Shown here: positions 17,286 to 26,492 of the stretch, piece after piece
Layout of the letters: each line of letters starts with the position of its first letter
How positions within the stretch are numbered: the first letter of the stretch is position 1
Assembly (NCBI GenBank): GCA_033763935.1
Contig: JANRJO010000065.1
Coordinates: 1 to 64,000, forward strand
Reading direction: 5' to 3'
Length of the DNA stretch: 64,000 nt
Source of the DNA: DALYJJ01 sp033763935
GTDB taxonomy: Bacteria; Acidobacteriota; Terriglobia; Bryobacterales; Bryobacteraceae
Notes under the pieces: model-generated
The model's database searches: none
Told to the model about the DNA's origin: nothing
What the model saw: the letters and a program-made list of their open reading frames with translations, nothing else
Made by a program: the position numbers and the translations under genes

Positions 17286-17900
17286 ATGGACATCATTGGC
17301 GACCGCAAGTTTGTTGAGATTCCCGGGAGCGATACTCACGAGCTCCCACCGCTCCTTGTCCGAGCGTCGGCAGAAGTCAATCGCTTGGACAAGGTCATGA
17401 ATCTGGCCAACGAACTCGTTGAGGCGGAAGACATGATTCCCGGTCTGCCCGTCGACGACATCGCCGATCCGGCCAGTGTCGAGCGGCGGAAGATGGACCT
17501 TGCGATTAACCTGGTGGAGCAGTACCTCCAACTGGTCACGGCGTGGCAGTGGGGGGACGGCATCCTGGAATGGATCCGGCAGTGCGAGACCACCTTCGAA
17601 CTGAGCGCGCGCCTTCGCAACCTGCTCCGGCCCGACGTATGGCCGCACGCAGGGCGGAGCAGCTTCGTCACGCTGTTGAGCGACAAGTCCGTCTCGAGCC
17701 TTGGACTGCCGCTCGAGCGCTCGGTCGGCCTGCGGCTCACCTTCCGTCAGCCGCCGCCCATCTCCTGCTTCTCGAACCAGTTCCTCTTTTACCTGAACTC
17801 GCCGGTGGCGCAGTCGGCATATGAAACGTGGGCCCACATGAGCCCGCCCAACTTCAGCCTGCCGCCGGAGCGGTTCTCGTTCCAAGTCGTGAAGATGTAG
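17286..17900 (+). CDS. Orphan protein of unknown function (204 aa)
   Basis: Soluble 204-residue protein without signal peptide or membrane segments. The N-terminal half (about 25-100) looks helical (LVRASAEVNRLDKVMNLANE, LAINLVEQYLQLVTAWQWG), the C-terminal half mixed. I do not recognise a family. It has its own consensus promoter, stands alone between a hairpin and the next gene, and ends shortly before a Gfo/Idh gene. Codon use is like that of the neighbours. Confidence 0.7.
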   Translation: MDIIGDRKFVEIPGSDTHELPPLLVRASAEVNRLDKVMNLANELVEAEDMIPGLPVDDIADPASVERRKMDLAINLVEQYLQLVTAWQWGDGILEWIRQCETTFELSARLRNLLRPDVWPHAGRSSFVTLLSDKSVSSLGLPLERSVGLRLTFRQPPPISCFSNQFLFYLNSPVAQSAYETWAHMSPPNFSLPPERFSFQVVKM

Positions 17901-17952
17901 CTGCAGCCCACCCCGGAGGGCTTTCCGCACGCGCGTGATACGTTATTAACTT

Positions 17953-18963
17953 ATGCGTATCGCCGTGCTTGGCCTCGGGTTCATGGGCAGCACTCACCTC
18001 AAAGCGATCAAGAACATCCCCGGGGCTGAACTCACCGCCGTCGTCAGCGACGTGCCCGAAAAGCTGACCGGGGATCTGTCTTCCATCCAGGGAAACCTCG
18101 GCGGGCCGGGCGTCAAGTTCGACTTCGCCGACGTCCGCAAGTATCGCGACTACCGCGACGCGTTGCGGGACAAGGACATTGAGGCGGTGGACATCTGCCT
18201 GCCCACGCACCTCCACGCCCCCGTCGCTCTCGAAGCCCTTCGCGCCGGCAAGCACGTACTCGTCGAAAAGCCCATCGCCCTCACCGGCGCGGAAGCGGAC
18301 ACCCTCATCGCCGAAGCCCGCGAGAATGACCGCATCCTGATGGCAGCCCAGGTCCTTCGCTTCTTCCCGGCATACCTTCCTATGATTGAGCGCGTGAAGT
18401 ACGGCGTCCTGGGGCCCGTCCGCAGCGCCCTCTTCCGCCGCCGCTGCGCCGCGCCCACCTGGAGCGCCTGGCTCACGCAGCCGGCCTGCAGCGGAGGCGG
18501 CGTCTTCGACCTGCTCATCCACGATGTCGATATGGCCGTGCATCTGTTCGGCCCGCCCACGGCCGTCTCCGCCACGGGACACGAGGACTTGCCGAAGGGC
18601 ATCGACGTGATCACCGCGCACCTGCACTATCCGAACCGCGACGTCGTCATCACCGGCGGCTGGCACCACCCCAAGACCTACCCGTTCTCCATGGAGTTCA
18701 GCGTGGTCTGCGAGGGCGGAACCATCGACTACAGCTCTCTTGGCCGCCCCACGACCCTCTACCGCGCTGACGGCGAAGAGGTGCTCGCGCAGCCCGAAAA
18801 AGACGGCTACCAGGCCGAAATCGAGTACTTCATCGATTGCGTCGCGCATCGCCGCCAGCCGCGGATCTGCCCGCCGGAGGAATCCGCGCTGTCCGTGAAG
18901 CTGGCCGTGCTGCTCCGCGAAGCAAGAACACGAAACGGAGAAATTGTTCCATGCAGCCTTTAG
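17953..18963 (+). CDS. Gfo/Idh/MocA family oxidoreductase
   Basis: Cytoplasmic NAD(P)-dependent dehydrogenase of cyclitols or sugars, 336 residues. N-terminal Rossmann motif GLGFMG (7-12), EKP motif in HVLVEKPIAL, and DLLIHDVDMA in the C-terminal substrate domain with the family's catalytic Asp/His arrangement. It overlaps the epimerase gene by 13 nt, so the two enzymes probably act on the same cyclitol or keto-sugar. Confidence 0.9.
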   Translation: MRIAVLGLGFMGSTHLKAIKNIPGAELTAVVSDVPEKLTGDLSSIQGNLGGPGVKFDFADVRKYRDYRDALRDKDIEAVDICLPTHLHAPVALEALRAGKHVLVEKPIALTGAEADTLIAEARENDRILMAAQVLRFFPAYLPMIERVKYGVLGPVRSALFRRRCAAPTWSAWLTQPACSGGGVFDLLIHDVDMAVHLFGPPTAVSATGHEDLPKGIDVITAHLHYPNRDVVITGGWHHPKTYPFSMEFSVVCEGGTIDYSSLGRPTTLYRADGEEVLAQPEKDGYQAEIEYFIDCVAHRRQPRICPPEESALSVKLAVLLREARTRNGEIVPCSL

Positions 18964-19775
18964 AGATCGGAGTCATCTTCTGGGCGGGCAGCGACCCCGC
19001 CGCGCAACTGGCCGAAGCGAAGAGCCTCGGCGCGCGCTGCGGCCAGCTTGGCGTGCCGGGCGACTATGCGCTCGAAGGCGCGGCAGAGAAGTGGAAGGCT
19101 GCGCTCGCCGCGGCTGACTTCCCCATCGTCAGCGTCGTCGGCGCGTACAACGGCGAAGACTACGCCGACATCCCCACCGTCCAGCGCACGTGCGGCTACG
19201 TGCCGGAGTCGACCCGCGACGAACGGCTCAAGCGCACCTACGCCTTGAGCGACCTTGCCGCCGCCATCGGCGCGCCCGGCATCGGCGCCCACGTCGGCTT
19301 CGTCCCCGAAGACCCGTCGGACCCCGCCTACATCGCCGCCCGCGACGCTGTGCGCGCCATCTGCGACTACGCCGCCAAGCACGGCCAGACCTTCAACCTC
19401 GAAACAGGCCAGGAGCCCGCACCCGTGCTCCTCGAGTTCCTGCGCGACGTGGCCCGCCCCAACGTGCGCATCAACTTCGACCCCGCCAACATGATCCTCT
19501 ACGGCACTGGCGACCCCATCGAAGCCTTCGGCATCCTCGCTCCGCACGTCATCAGCGTCCACTGTAAGGACGGCGACTGGCCACCCAAGGACAAGGCCGG
19601 CGCGCTAGGCACGGAGAAGCCCCTGGGCCAGGGTTCCGTCGGCATGGACCGCTTCATCGCGAAAGTGAAGGAATGCGGCTACCGCGGTCCGCTCATTATT
19701 GAGCGCGAGGGCTCGGCGCAATGGGCCGCCGACGTGCGTGCCGGTGCGCAGTTGCTGCAGCGTCTGCTGGCCTAG
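18951..19775 (+). CDS. Sugar phosphate isomerase/epimerase (TIM barrel)
   Basis: AP-endonuclease-2-fold isomerase of the IolE/IolH/UxuA-like group, 274 residues. Metal-ligand segments are visible: NLETGQE, INFDPANM, VHCKDG and IIERE near the C-terminus. ATG 18951 lies inside the end of the upstream dehydrogenase gene, with GGAG about 10 nt before it. It ends on a CTAG shared with the stop of the convergent peptidase gene. Confidence 0.9.
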   Translation: MQPLEIGVIFWAGSDPAAQLAEAKSLGARCGQLGVPGDYALEGAAEKWKAALAAADFPIVSVVGAYNGEDYADIPTVQRTCGYVPESTRDERLKRTYALSDLAAAIGAPGIGAHVGFVPEDPSDPAYIAARDAVRAICDYAAKHGQTFNLETGQEPAPVLLEFLRDVARPNVRINFDPANMILYGTGDPIEAFGILAPHVISVHCKDGDWPPKDKAGALGTEKPLGQGSVGMDRFIAKVKECGYRGPLIIEREGSAQWAADVRAGAQLLQRLLA

Positions 19776-22288
19776 AGCCTCTGCGCCGCGCTCAGGTACA
19801 CCGCGTTCAACACGAACTTGAAGGTGCCGAAGCTCTGCCCGCGAAACTGCGGGCGGAAGCCGAACAGCACGACTTTGCCCTTGCCGTGCCGCGCTTCCAC
19901 CAGCAGGCTGCGGCCCAGCACGGCGCGTTCGCCCGAGATCCAGCCACTGGCCAGCAGGTCCTTCGAAGCATAGCGGGCCACGCTCTTCGTTTCGCGGTCT
20001 CCTTTGTTGAAGTCGGGCAGCAGCGTGATCTCGTACGCCTGGCCGCCCGTCGACATAACGATGGCATCTTTCGGCATGCCCGTCGCAAGCGGGTGCGATG
20101 GATCCACCGTCACCCGCAACAGCGACCCGGGGCAATAATAGCCGCCTGCGGACGACTCCTCCTCGCGCCCGCCGCCCTCCGCCGCTCGCCAGGGCAGGGA
20201 AGCGCGCACCGGGAGCCCGAAATACTGGACCGGCAACTCGCTCGCCGTGTCGAACGTCACCAGAGTGCCGCCCTCGCGCACGAACTCCTCGAGCGCGCTC
20301 GCCCCCGCCGCTGTGATGCCGCCGGTGTATTCCGGCCGCTGCAGAATTGTCACCGCTTCGGCCTCCGCGCTGCCGCGCCCGGCCACACGCTCACCCTCGC
20401 GAGTCCCATGCAGGATCGACTGCGCACTCTGCGCGGCCAGCAACACCACGTCGTACTTCGCGCGCAGCGCACCCTTACGAATCTCCTCATTCTTCAGCAG
20501 GGTGTGCGGCACGCGGTAGTGATCCAACAGCCACTGCGTCCAGCCCGCGTCCATGTTCGAAGTGTGCGGCTCATACAAAGCCACTCGCGGCGCCCGAATC
20601 TCCCAGGCCGCTTTGTCGAACCCGGCGTCCGCCTCGGTGAGGATCTTCGCCTCGCCGGACCAGCGCACCCGCGTCCCCTTCTCGAGCAGCGCCCGCAGCG
20701 TCAGGTACGCCGCGTTCTCTCGCAGGTCAGTGGTGCCCGCGCCAGCGGGGCTCACCGACTTCACCGTTTCCAGGTTCGCCTGAAACGCATCCTCCACCCG
20801 TTCCACGCGCACGCCCATCTGCATCGGCAGCGTCCAGCCCGCTACGTCGTAGGGCCGCTTCGTGGGCCCCGTCGTGCCCGCCCGCAGCTCCGGATACTTC
20901 TGCGCCTCCATCAGGTCCACCAGGTACGGCCGGAACGCCTGCCCGGCCATCAACACGTAGCTGCCCTCGCCGTACTCCTTGCCGTTGGCCTTAAACGGAG
21001 CCCGCGCCCGCTGCACTTCAACGCCCGCCATCTGCAGCCGCCGCACCATTTCCGTAGAACTCGACCGGTCCCACTGCTCCGCCGGGACGACGTACGCAAA
21101 CGGCTTCATGGCCTTGCTATTCGCCTGCGCCATCTCCCACGCTTTGTAGAGAAAATGTTCGGGCCGCGTTGCCGCCAGGTCCAGGATCGCGAAGTCCGCC
21201 GTCAGCATGTACTCGATTGCTTCCCGTGTGCCCCATCGCCCGCCCATCCACGGCCGCTGGTAGAACACGCTCGGTTCCTTGGTCGGGATGCCGTTCCCAA
21301 AGCGCTCGGGAAACCGCGACACGTCGTACTTGCCCGGCGTTCCGTACCCGCGCCCGATCGCCGTCTCCGTCAGGATGCCGTGCATGTTGTGGAACGCCGG
21401 CACTGACCGCAGCCCCCCGTTCCACCACGCGTCGAAGCCGAAGTAGGAGAGGATACCCGGCTTGTTCTCCCGCGCGAACCGTTCCTTCATCGCGGAGCCG
21501 ATCAGGTTGATTCCCTCCATCACCGGCGCCGGAATGTTCGGGTTCAGCGGCTCCGCATACGGCGGCACGAAGATGCGCGCCGGAAACGCAGGCGACTGGT
21601 GCTGGTTGTAAACAATGTGCGGAAACCACTCTTGAAACAAAAGTTTCGTCACATGTTTCGTCTCTTCCAAATTGAGCATGAACCAGTCGCGATTGTTATC
21701 GTGGCCCGCGTACTTCTGGTACAGCCCCGGCAGCGGCGCCAGTTCGTACGGGGTGCCCGCGTTCTTGCGGTACCAGTGCACCACCATGTCCAGCCCGTCC
21801 GGGTTGATTACCGGGATTTGCATCAGGATGACGTTGCGCCGGATACGCGCGGTCTCGGCGTCCTCGGCCGACACCATGCGATACGCCAGTTCCGGGGAGT
21901 GCTGCGCGGGCGCCGTCTCCGTCGCGTGCAGCCCGGAGTCGATCCACACAATCGCCTTCCCCTCGCCGGCCAGCTTCTTCGCCTCCTCCGGCGATGCCTT
22001 CCCCAGCGCCAGCCGCTGGTTGATCTCCCTGAACCGGTCGAGCTGTTTCAGGTTCGCCGCGTCCGAGAGGAACGCCACCACCATGGGCCGCCCGTTGGCC
22101 GACTTGCCGAACGGAACCACCCGTATACGGTCGCTCGCCTTCGCCAGCTTGTCGAAGTACCCGAGGATTTCACCATGATCGGCGAGACGAAAATCGTCGC
22201 CCGGCGTATATCCAAAATGATCCTTAGGTGTTGGAACCGCTGCAAACAGCGGCGCGGCAAGCAGACAGATAAAGGCTCGGCGATTCAT
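19772..22288 (-). CDS. Exported M14-family zinc carboxypeptidase
   Basis: 838-residue exported peptidase: signal peptide (MNRRAFICLLAAPLFAAV), then an M14 domain. Zinc ligands are His/Glu in SGLHATE and His in YNQHQ; the catalytic Glu is probably in GILTETAIG. The C-terminal third (about 590-800 with VALYEPHTS, KYDVVLLA and EFVREGGTLVTFD) looks like a class-I glutamine-amidotransferase-like fold, an architecture common in large M14 proteins of this phylum. It probably takes up environmental peptides. ATG 22303 would add 5 residues. It is divergent from aguB with almost no intergenic space. Confidence 0.88.
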   Translation of the reverse strand: MNRRAFICLLAAPLFAAVPTPKDHFGYTPGDDFRLADHGEILGYFDKLAKASDRIRVVPFGKSANGRPMVVAFLSDAANLKQLDRFREINQRLALGKASPEEAKKLAGEGKAIVWIDSGLHATETAPAQHSPELAYRMVSAEDAETARIRRNVILMQIPVINPDGLDMVVHWYRKNAGTPYELAPLPGLYQKYAGHDNNRDWFMLNLEETKHVTKLLFQEWFPHIVYNQHQSPAFPARIFVPPYAEPLNPNIPAPVMEGINLIGSAMKERFARENKPGILSYFGFDAWWNGGLRSVPAFHNMHGILTETAIGRGYGTPGKYDVSRFPERFGNGIPTKEPSVFYQRPWMGGRWGTREAIEYMLTADFAILDLAATRPEHFLYKAWEMAQANSKAMKPFAYVVPAEQWDRSSSTEMVRRLQMAGVEVQRARAPFKANGKEYGEGSYVLMAGQAFRPYLVDLMEAQKYPELRAGTTGPTKRPYDVAGWTLPMQMGVRVERVEDAFQANLETVKSVSPAGAGTTDLRENAAYLTLRALLEKGTRVRWSGEAKILTEADAGFDKAAWEIRAPRVALYEPHTSNMDAGWTQWLLDHYRVPHTLLKNEEIRKGALRAKYDVVLLAAQSAQSILHGTREGERVAGRGSAEAEAVTILQRPEYTGGITAAGASALEEFVREGGTLVTFDTASELPVQYFGLPVRASLPWRAAEGGGREEESSAGGYYCPGSLLRVTVDPSHPLATGMPKDAIVMSTGGQAYEITLLPDFNKGDRETKSVARYASKDLLASGWISGERAVLGRSLLVEARHGKGKVVLFGFRPQFRGQSFGTFKFVLNAVYLSAAQRL

Positions 22289-22304
22289 GTGGAACAATTT
22301 CATT

Positions 22305-23195
22305 ATGGCGTCGCTCCAGGACCGGAAGTTTCAAGTCGGCTTGATCCAGATGTGCTGTTCCACTGATCCTAGCGAAAACCTGGAGAAGTCGGTGTGGCGC
22401 GTCCGCGAAGCGGCTTCCCGAGGCGCGGAAGTGGTCTGTCTGCAGGAGCTCTTCCGCTCGCAGTACTTCTGTCGCGAGGAGAACGCCGAACTCTTCGCGC
22501 TCGCCGAATCCATCCCCGGCCCGTCTACCGAAACCCTCGGCCGCATCGCCAAGGAGCTCGGTATCGTCATCGTCGCGTCGCTGTTTGAGCGCCGCGCCGT
22601 CGGCCTCTATCACAACACCGCCGCGATTCTCGGCGCCGATGGCGAGCTCCAGGGCCTGTATCGCAAGATGCACATTCCCGACGATCCCCTCTACTTCGAG
22701 AAGTTCTATTTCACCCCCGGAGATCTCGGCTTCCGCCGCTTCGAAACACCGTTCGGCCCAATTGGAGTTCTCGTCTGCTGGGATCAGTGGTATCCCGAAG
22801 GTGCACGCATCACCGCACTACAAGGAGCGAACGTTTTGTTTTATCCCACCGCGATCGGCTGGCACCCGTCGGAGAAGGAGCAGTTCGGCGCCGCGCAGTT
22901 GGACGCCTGGCGCACCATCCAGCGCGCCCACGCCATCGCCAACGGCGTGTACGTCTGCGCCGTCAACCGCGTCGGCGTCGAAGGCCCGGCCCACTCGCAG
23001 CTCGAATTCTGGGGCAACAGCTTCGTCGCCGATCCCTTCGGCCAGGTCATCGCGCAGGCATCCGCGGATCAGGAAGAGATCCTCACCGCTGAAATCGACC
23101 CCCACCGCATGGAGGAGGTGCGCCGGGGCTGGCCCTTTCTGCGAGACCGGCGCATCGACGCCTACGACCAGATCTCGAAACGGTGGTTGGCCTGA
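22305..23195 (+). CDS. aguB: N-carbamoylputrescine amidohydrolase
   Basis: Nitrilase-superfamily enzyme, 296 residues, releasing putrescine, CO2 and NH3 from N-carbamoylputrescine. The triad is Glu48 (LQELF), Lys121 (YRKMHIPD) and Cys158 (VLVCWDQWYPE); the last block and GWHPSEKE are typical of AguB. The next gene is agmatine deiminase, which makes its substrate; TGATG joins the two. The alternative start is ATG 22287. Confidence 0.92.
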   Translation: MASLQDRKFQVGLIQMCCSTDPSENLEKSVWRVREAASRGAEVVCLQELFRSQYFCREENAELFALAESIPGPSTETLGRIAKELGIVIVASLFERRAVGLYHNTAAILGADGELQGLYRKMHIPDDPLYFEKFYFTPGDLGFRRFETPFGPIGVLVCWDQWYPEGARITALQGANVLFYPTAIGWHPSEKEQFGAAQLDAWRTIQRAHAIANGVYVCAVNRVGVEGPAHSQLEFWGNSFVADPFGQVIAQASADQEEILTAEIDPHRMEEVRRGWPFLRDRRIDAYDQISKRWLA

Positions 23196-24193
23196 TGCCG
23201 TGGCGGATGCCGGCCGAATGGGAGCCGCACGAAGCGACGTGGCTCGCCTGGCCGCACGAAAAGACGGATTGGCCCGGGAAGTTCACACCCATTCCCTGGG
23301 TCTACGGTGAGATCGTTCGCAAGCTCTCGCAAGTGGAGATCGTGCGCATTCTCGCCGACCCTGAACGCATTACCCCGGCACGGCGCGTCCTCGAGAAGTG
23401 CGGCGCGAATCTGAACGCCGTCGAGTTCGTCGAGTGCCCGACCGACCGCAGTTGGACCCGCGACTACTGTCCCACCTTCGTCAAGAACGAAGCGGGCGCC
23501 ATTGCGGCGTGCGGGTGGCGCTTCAACGCCTGGGCCAAATACTCGAATTACACCCGCGACTGCGCGGCGCCGGCCTGCATCGCCCAACGGCTTGGCGTGG
23601 AGCTGCTGCAGCCTGGCTTCGTCCTGGAGGGCGGCGGCATCGAAGTCAACGGCGCCGGTGCGTTGCTGACCACCGAAGAGTGGTTGTTAAGCGACACCCA
23701 GGTTCGCAACCCCGGCTTCACTCGCGAACGCTACGAAGAGCTCTTCCGCGAGTGGCTCGGCGTCACCGACACCGTCTGGCTGAAGAACGGCATCGTCGGC
23801 GATGACACCCACGGCCACATTGACGACCTCGCTCGCTTCACGGGCCCTTCCACCGTCGTGATCGCCGTCGAAGACGATCCCCTCGAGGCCAACTACTTCC
23901 CGCTCCGCGAAAACCTCGAAATCCTGCGCGCACGCCAGGACCTGAAGGTCGTCGAACTTCCCATGCCGCGCCCGCTCTACTTCGACGGCCAGCGCCTGCC
24001 TGCCAGCTACGCGAACTTCTACATCGCGAATTCGCTGGTGCTGGTGCCCACCTTCAACGATCCCGCGGACCGCGAAGCCCTCCGCACGCTGGCGAAGCTG
24101 TTCCCCGATCGCGAAGTCTGTGGCATCCACGCGATAGACCTCGTGCTCGGCCTCGGCACGCTGCACTGCCTGACGCAGCATCAGCCGGCCTAG
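23195..24193 (+). CDS. aguA: Agmatine deiminase
   Basis: Guanidino-group-modifying enzyme converting agmatine to N-carbamoylputrescine, 332 residues, cytoplasmic. N-terminal MPAEWEPHEATWLAWP, substrate motif SWTRDYCPTF, catalytic His in DDTHGHIDDLARF and the nucleophile Cys325 in GTLHCLTQ are all present. ATG 23195 overlaps the aguB stop by one base. Together aguBA give the plant/bacterial route of putrescine synthesis. It shares its CTAG stop with the convergent NUDIX gene. Confidence 0.94.
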   Translation: MPWRMPAEWEPHEATWLAWPHEKTDWPGKFTPIPWVYGEIVRKLSQVEIVRILADPERITPARRVLEKCGANLNAVEFVECPTDRSWTRDYCPTFVKNEAGAIAACGWRFNAWAKYSNYTRDCAAPACIAQRLGVELLQPGFVLEGGGIEVNGAGALLTTEEWLLSDTQVRNPGFTRERYEELFREWLGVTDTVWLKNGIVGDDTHGHIDDLARFTGPSTVVIAVEDDPLEANYFPLRENLEILRARQDLKVVELPMPRPLYFDGQRLPASYANFYIANSLVLVPTFNDPADREALRTLAKLFPDREVCGIHAIDLVLGLGTLHCLTQHQPA

Positions 24194-24732
24194 CCGAGCA
24201 GCGCCGTCTTCCGCACCATGCGCAACATCGACTCTTCGCTGGTCAACTGCGCGACCTCCGCCACCTGCACCCACTGCAGGTCCTTCGACTCCTCTGTAAT
24301 GCGCAGCGGCGCGTTGCGGTCGGCCACCAACAAGTGCCGAACGTCGTAGTGAAAATGTTCCGGTTCGGTCTTCCTTGCCGGAATCACATGGACGTCCACG
24401 TCGAAGATCGCCTCCGTCAGCGGGTGCACGTCCTCAAGCCCTGATTCCTCCCGAGCCTCCCGCAGCGCCACCGCCAGCGTGTCCGCCTCCCCGTCGGCGT
24501 GCCCGCCGAGCTGCAGCCACTTGTCGAGCTTCCCGTGATGCGTCAGCAGCACGTGCGTCCGGTCGTGATCCAGCACCCACGCCGAACCGGTGATGTGCCC
24601 CACCAGCAGAGACCGCTCGAAGCAGTCTTCGTGCGCTTCCACGAACGCCGCCAGTCGCGCGGTCATCTCCGCCTCTTCGTCCGTCGCCGGCACATGTGCA
24701 CGCAGCTTGGCGAGCAGCGCCTCCCGGCTCAT
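24190..24732 (-). CDS. NUDIX hydrolase
   Basis: 180-residue cytoplasmic NUDIX-fold pyrophosphohydrolase. The Nudix box lies at 77-99 (GGHADGEADT to REAREESGL); the REXXEE core is intact. The start ATG 24732 overlaps the amidohydrolase stop as ATGA. Substrate unknown; its sequence (SAWVLDHDRTHVLLTHHGKL) resembles proteins annotated as nucleoside-diphosphate-type hydrolases. Last gene of a three-gene minus-strand operon. Confidence 0.88.
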   Translation of the reverse strand: MSREALLAKLRAHVPATDEEAEMTARLAAFVEAHEDCFERSLLVGHITGSAWVLDHDRTHVLLTHHGKLDKWLQLGGHADGEADTLAVALREAREESGLEDVHPLTEAIFDVDVHVIPARKTEPEHFHYDVRHLLVADRNAPLRITEESKDLQWVQVAEVAQLTSEESMLRMVRKTALLG

Positions 24733-26492
24733 CGATAAAACCGCACGTTGTCCAATTCGAACCACACCTTGGAGCCCGGCTTCCCGGTCGCTCGCAGGGT
24801 GATCGCGTGCAGCCGCTTCGCGTCCTTTAAAGGCACCCGGTGCGTCTGCCATTCGGAGGTCGCCTTCAGCGCGACCGTCTCCGATGCCACCAGCCGGAAC
24901 TCGCCTTCGCCGCGCAGGTCGAGCTGCACTCCCGCAAACTCCGACGCGTCCACCGGCTCCACGGCCCCCCGCGATAAGGGCAGCGACACGCCGATCCCCG
25001 GCTGCGCCCCCTCTCGCAAACGTCCCACCGCAAGCAGTGTCTTGCCGGTCCGCGTGAACTGCATGAGGCTGCGCTCGTGGCCGGAGTCGGTGAGGTTCAC
25101 GGGCAGCGTGTCGACCGCCGTCCGCCCGTCGCCGCGTTCGAAATTGTCAACCAACTCCGCCGCCTTCTTCGCCGGCAGCGCGGTCATCTGGTCGCTCGCC
25201 AGCCCCTTCGCCAGCGCCGCGCGATCGATCTCCCGCCCGCCCAGGAACACCCGCCGGACGCGATCGATGTCGTTGATCTCCGCATGCGGCGCGCCCTCCA
25301 CTAACACCAAGTCCGCCAGCTTTCCCGCCTCGATCGTCCCTCGCTCTTTGTCCAGTCCCAGTAGCCGTGCACTCTCGCTGGTAGCCGCGCGGATCGCCTC
25401 CACCGGCGACAGCCCGCCCGCCACCAGCAGCTTCAGCTCGCGTAAACTGGCCCAGCCGTGATACGTCCCCGGCATGCCCGCGTCCGTTCCCGCACCGATC
25501 GCCACTCCCGCCTTCTTCAACAGACCGACGTTCTGCAGTAGGTTGTTCCACCGCCGCGCCCGGGCGGCGGGAATCGGCGGCCCCGGCCTCGCGTTGATCA
25601 GCCGCTCCCGCGCCGATTCCGTCAACACGGACCGCAGCAGGTCATTGTTCTCCCAGCGCGGCCGCGGTTCATACACGGAAAGGGTGGACACATACCCGGT
25701 GCCCGACTTCTTCAGCAGCGCGCGCAACTCCTCGTCGGCGATCGCGTTGCCAATCCCGTGCACCAGCACGTCCACGCCCGCGCGCGCCGCCACCTTCGCC
25801 TTCTCCATCGTCACGGTGTGCGTCAGTACCTTCAATCCGTGCTTGTGCGCTTCCTCGCACAGCGCGTGCAGCGTCTCCTCGTCCATCGACGTCAGGTCCG
25901 GCTCCATGTCGTAGCGCCAGCCATCGGTGAACGCCTTGATCACGTCCGGCTTATACAACGCCAGCCGCCGCACCACCGCGCGCGCCGCCTCCGGCGTCAC
26001 CACTTCGTGCGTATGGATCTCCGCCCATCCGCCTTCAGTGCCGTGCCCGTGCGGCGTAGACATCCGCGCCGACAGCACCACCCGCGGCCCCGCCACCACG
26101 TCGCGCAACAGCCGCTTCACCGGTTCGTGCTGCTCCACGTCAAAGCTGAAGTCCACCACCGTGGTCACGCCGGCGAACAGGTACGCCTGCGCGTTCTTCA
26201 CCCAGTCGGTCTGGTAGTTGTTGGCGGCCGTTCCCGCCGCCGCGCGCAGATGGGTGTGCAGGTCGAAGATACCCGGCAGCAAAGTGTGCCCCGTGGCATC
26301 GATCACCCGCGCGCCCGCCGGAGGCGCACCCGTGGTCACGGCCTCAATGCGTTCGCCGCGAATCACCACCGTGGCCTTGCGCGGCGCCGCTCCTGTACCA
26401 TCGACAACCGTCGCGTTCGTAATCGCAATCGTCTGCGGCGCTTGCCCCTGCGCCAGCGCCAGCCATGCCGCAACAACAATTCCCAGCCTCAT
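24729..26492 (-). CDS. Exported amidohydrolase with CIA30-like C-terminus
   Basis: 587 residues: signal peptide (1-18), an imidazolonepropionase/prolidase-like amidohydrolase (about 20-410; metal motif DLHTHL, then HTVT, VHGIG and GTDAGMPG) and a C-terminal beta-sandwich (about 430-587, ending FELDNVRFY) that resembles CIA30-type carbohydrate-binding domains. A longer in-frame ORF reaching 27671 is a shadow of the upstream gene; MRLGIVVAAWLALAQG at 26492 is the true start and overlaps the upstream stop as ATGA. It is probably a secreted dipeptidase or lactam-type hydrolase. Confidence 0.88.
   Translation of the reverse strand: MRLGIVVAAWLALAQGQAPQTIAITNATVVDGTGAAPRKATVVIRGERIEAVTTGAPPAGARVIDATGHTLLPGIFDLHTHLRAAAGTAANNYQTDWVKNAQAYLFAGVTTVVDFSFDVEQHEPVKRLLRDVVAGPRVVLSARMSTPHGHGTEGGWAEIHTHEVVTPEAARAVVRRLALYKPDVIKAFTDGWRYDMEPDLTSMDEETLHALCEEAHKHGLKVLTHTVTMEKAKVAARAGVDVLVHGIGNAIADEELRALLKKSGTGYVSTLSVYEPRPRWENNDLLRSVLTESARERLINARPGPPIPAARARRWNNLLQNVGLLKKAGVAIGAGTDAGMPGTYHGWASLRELKLLVAGGLSPVEAIRAATSESARLLGLDKERGTIEAGKLADLVLVEGAPHAEINDIDRVRRVFLGGREIDRAALAKGLASDQMTALPAKKAAELVDNFERGDGRTAVDTLPVNLTDSGHERSLMQFTRTGKTLLAVGRLREGAQPGIGVSLPLSRGAVEPVDASEFAGVQLDLRGEGEFRLVASETVALKATSEWQTHRVPLKDAKRLHAITLRATGKPGSKVWFELDNVRFYR

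Noticed and set aside
19721..21406. 561-aa plus-strand open frame opposite the M14 peptidase
   Set aside because: Arg/His-rich shadow frame; the peptidase motifs are on the minus strand.
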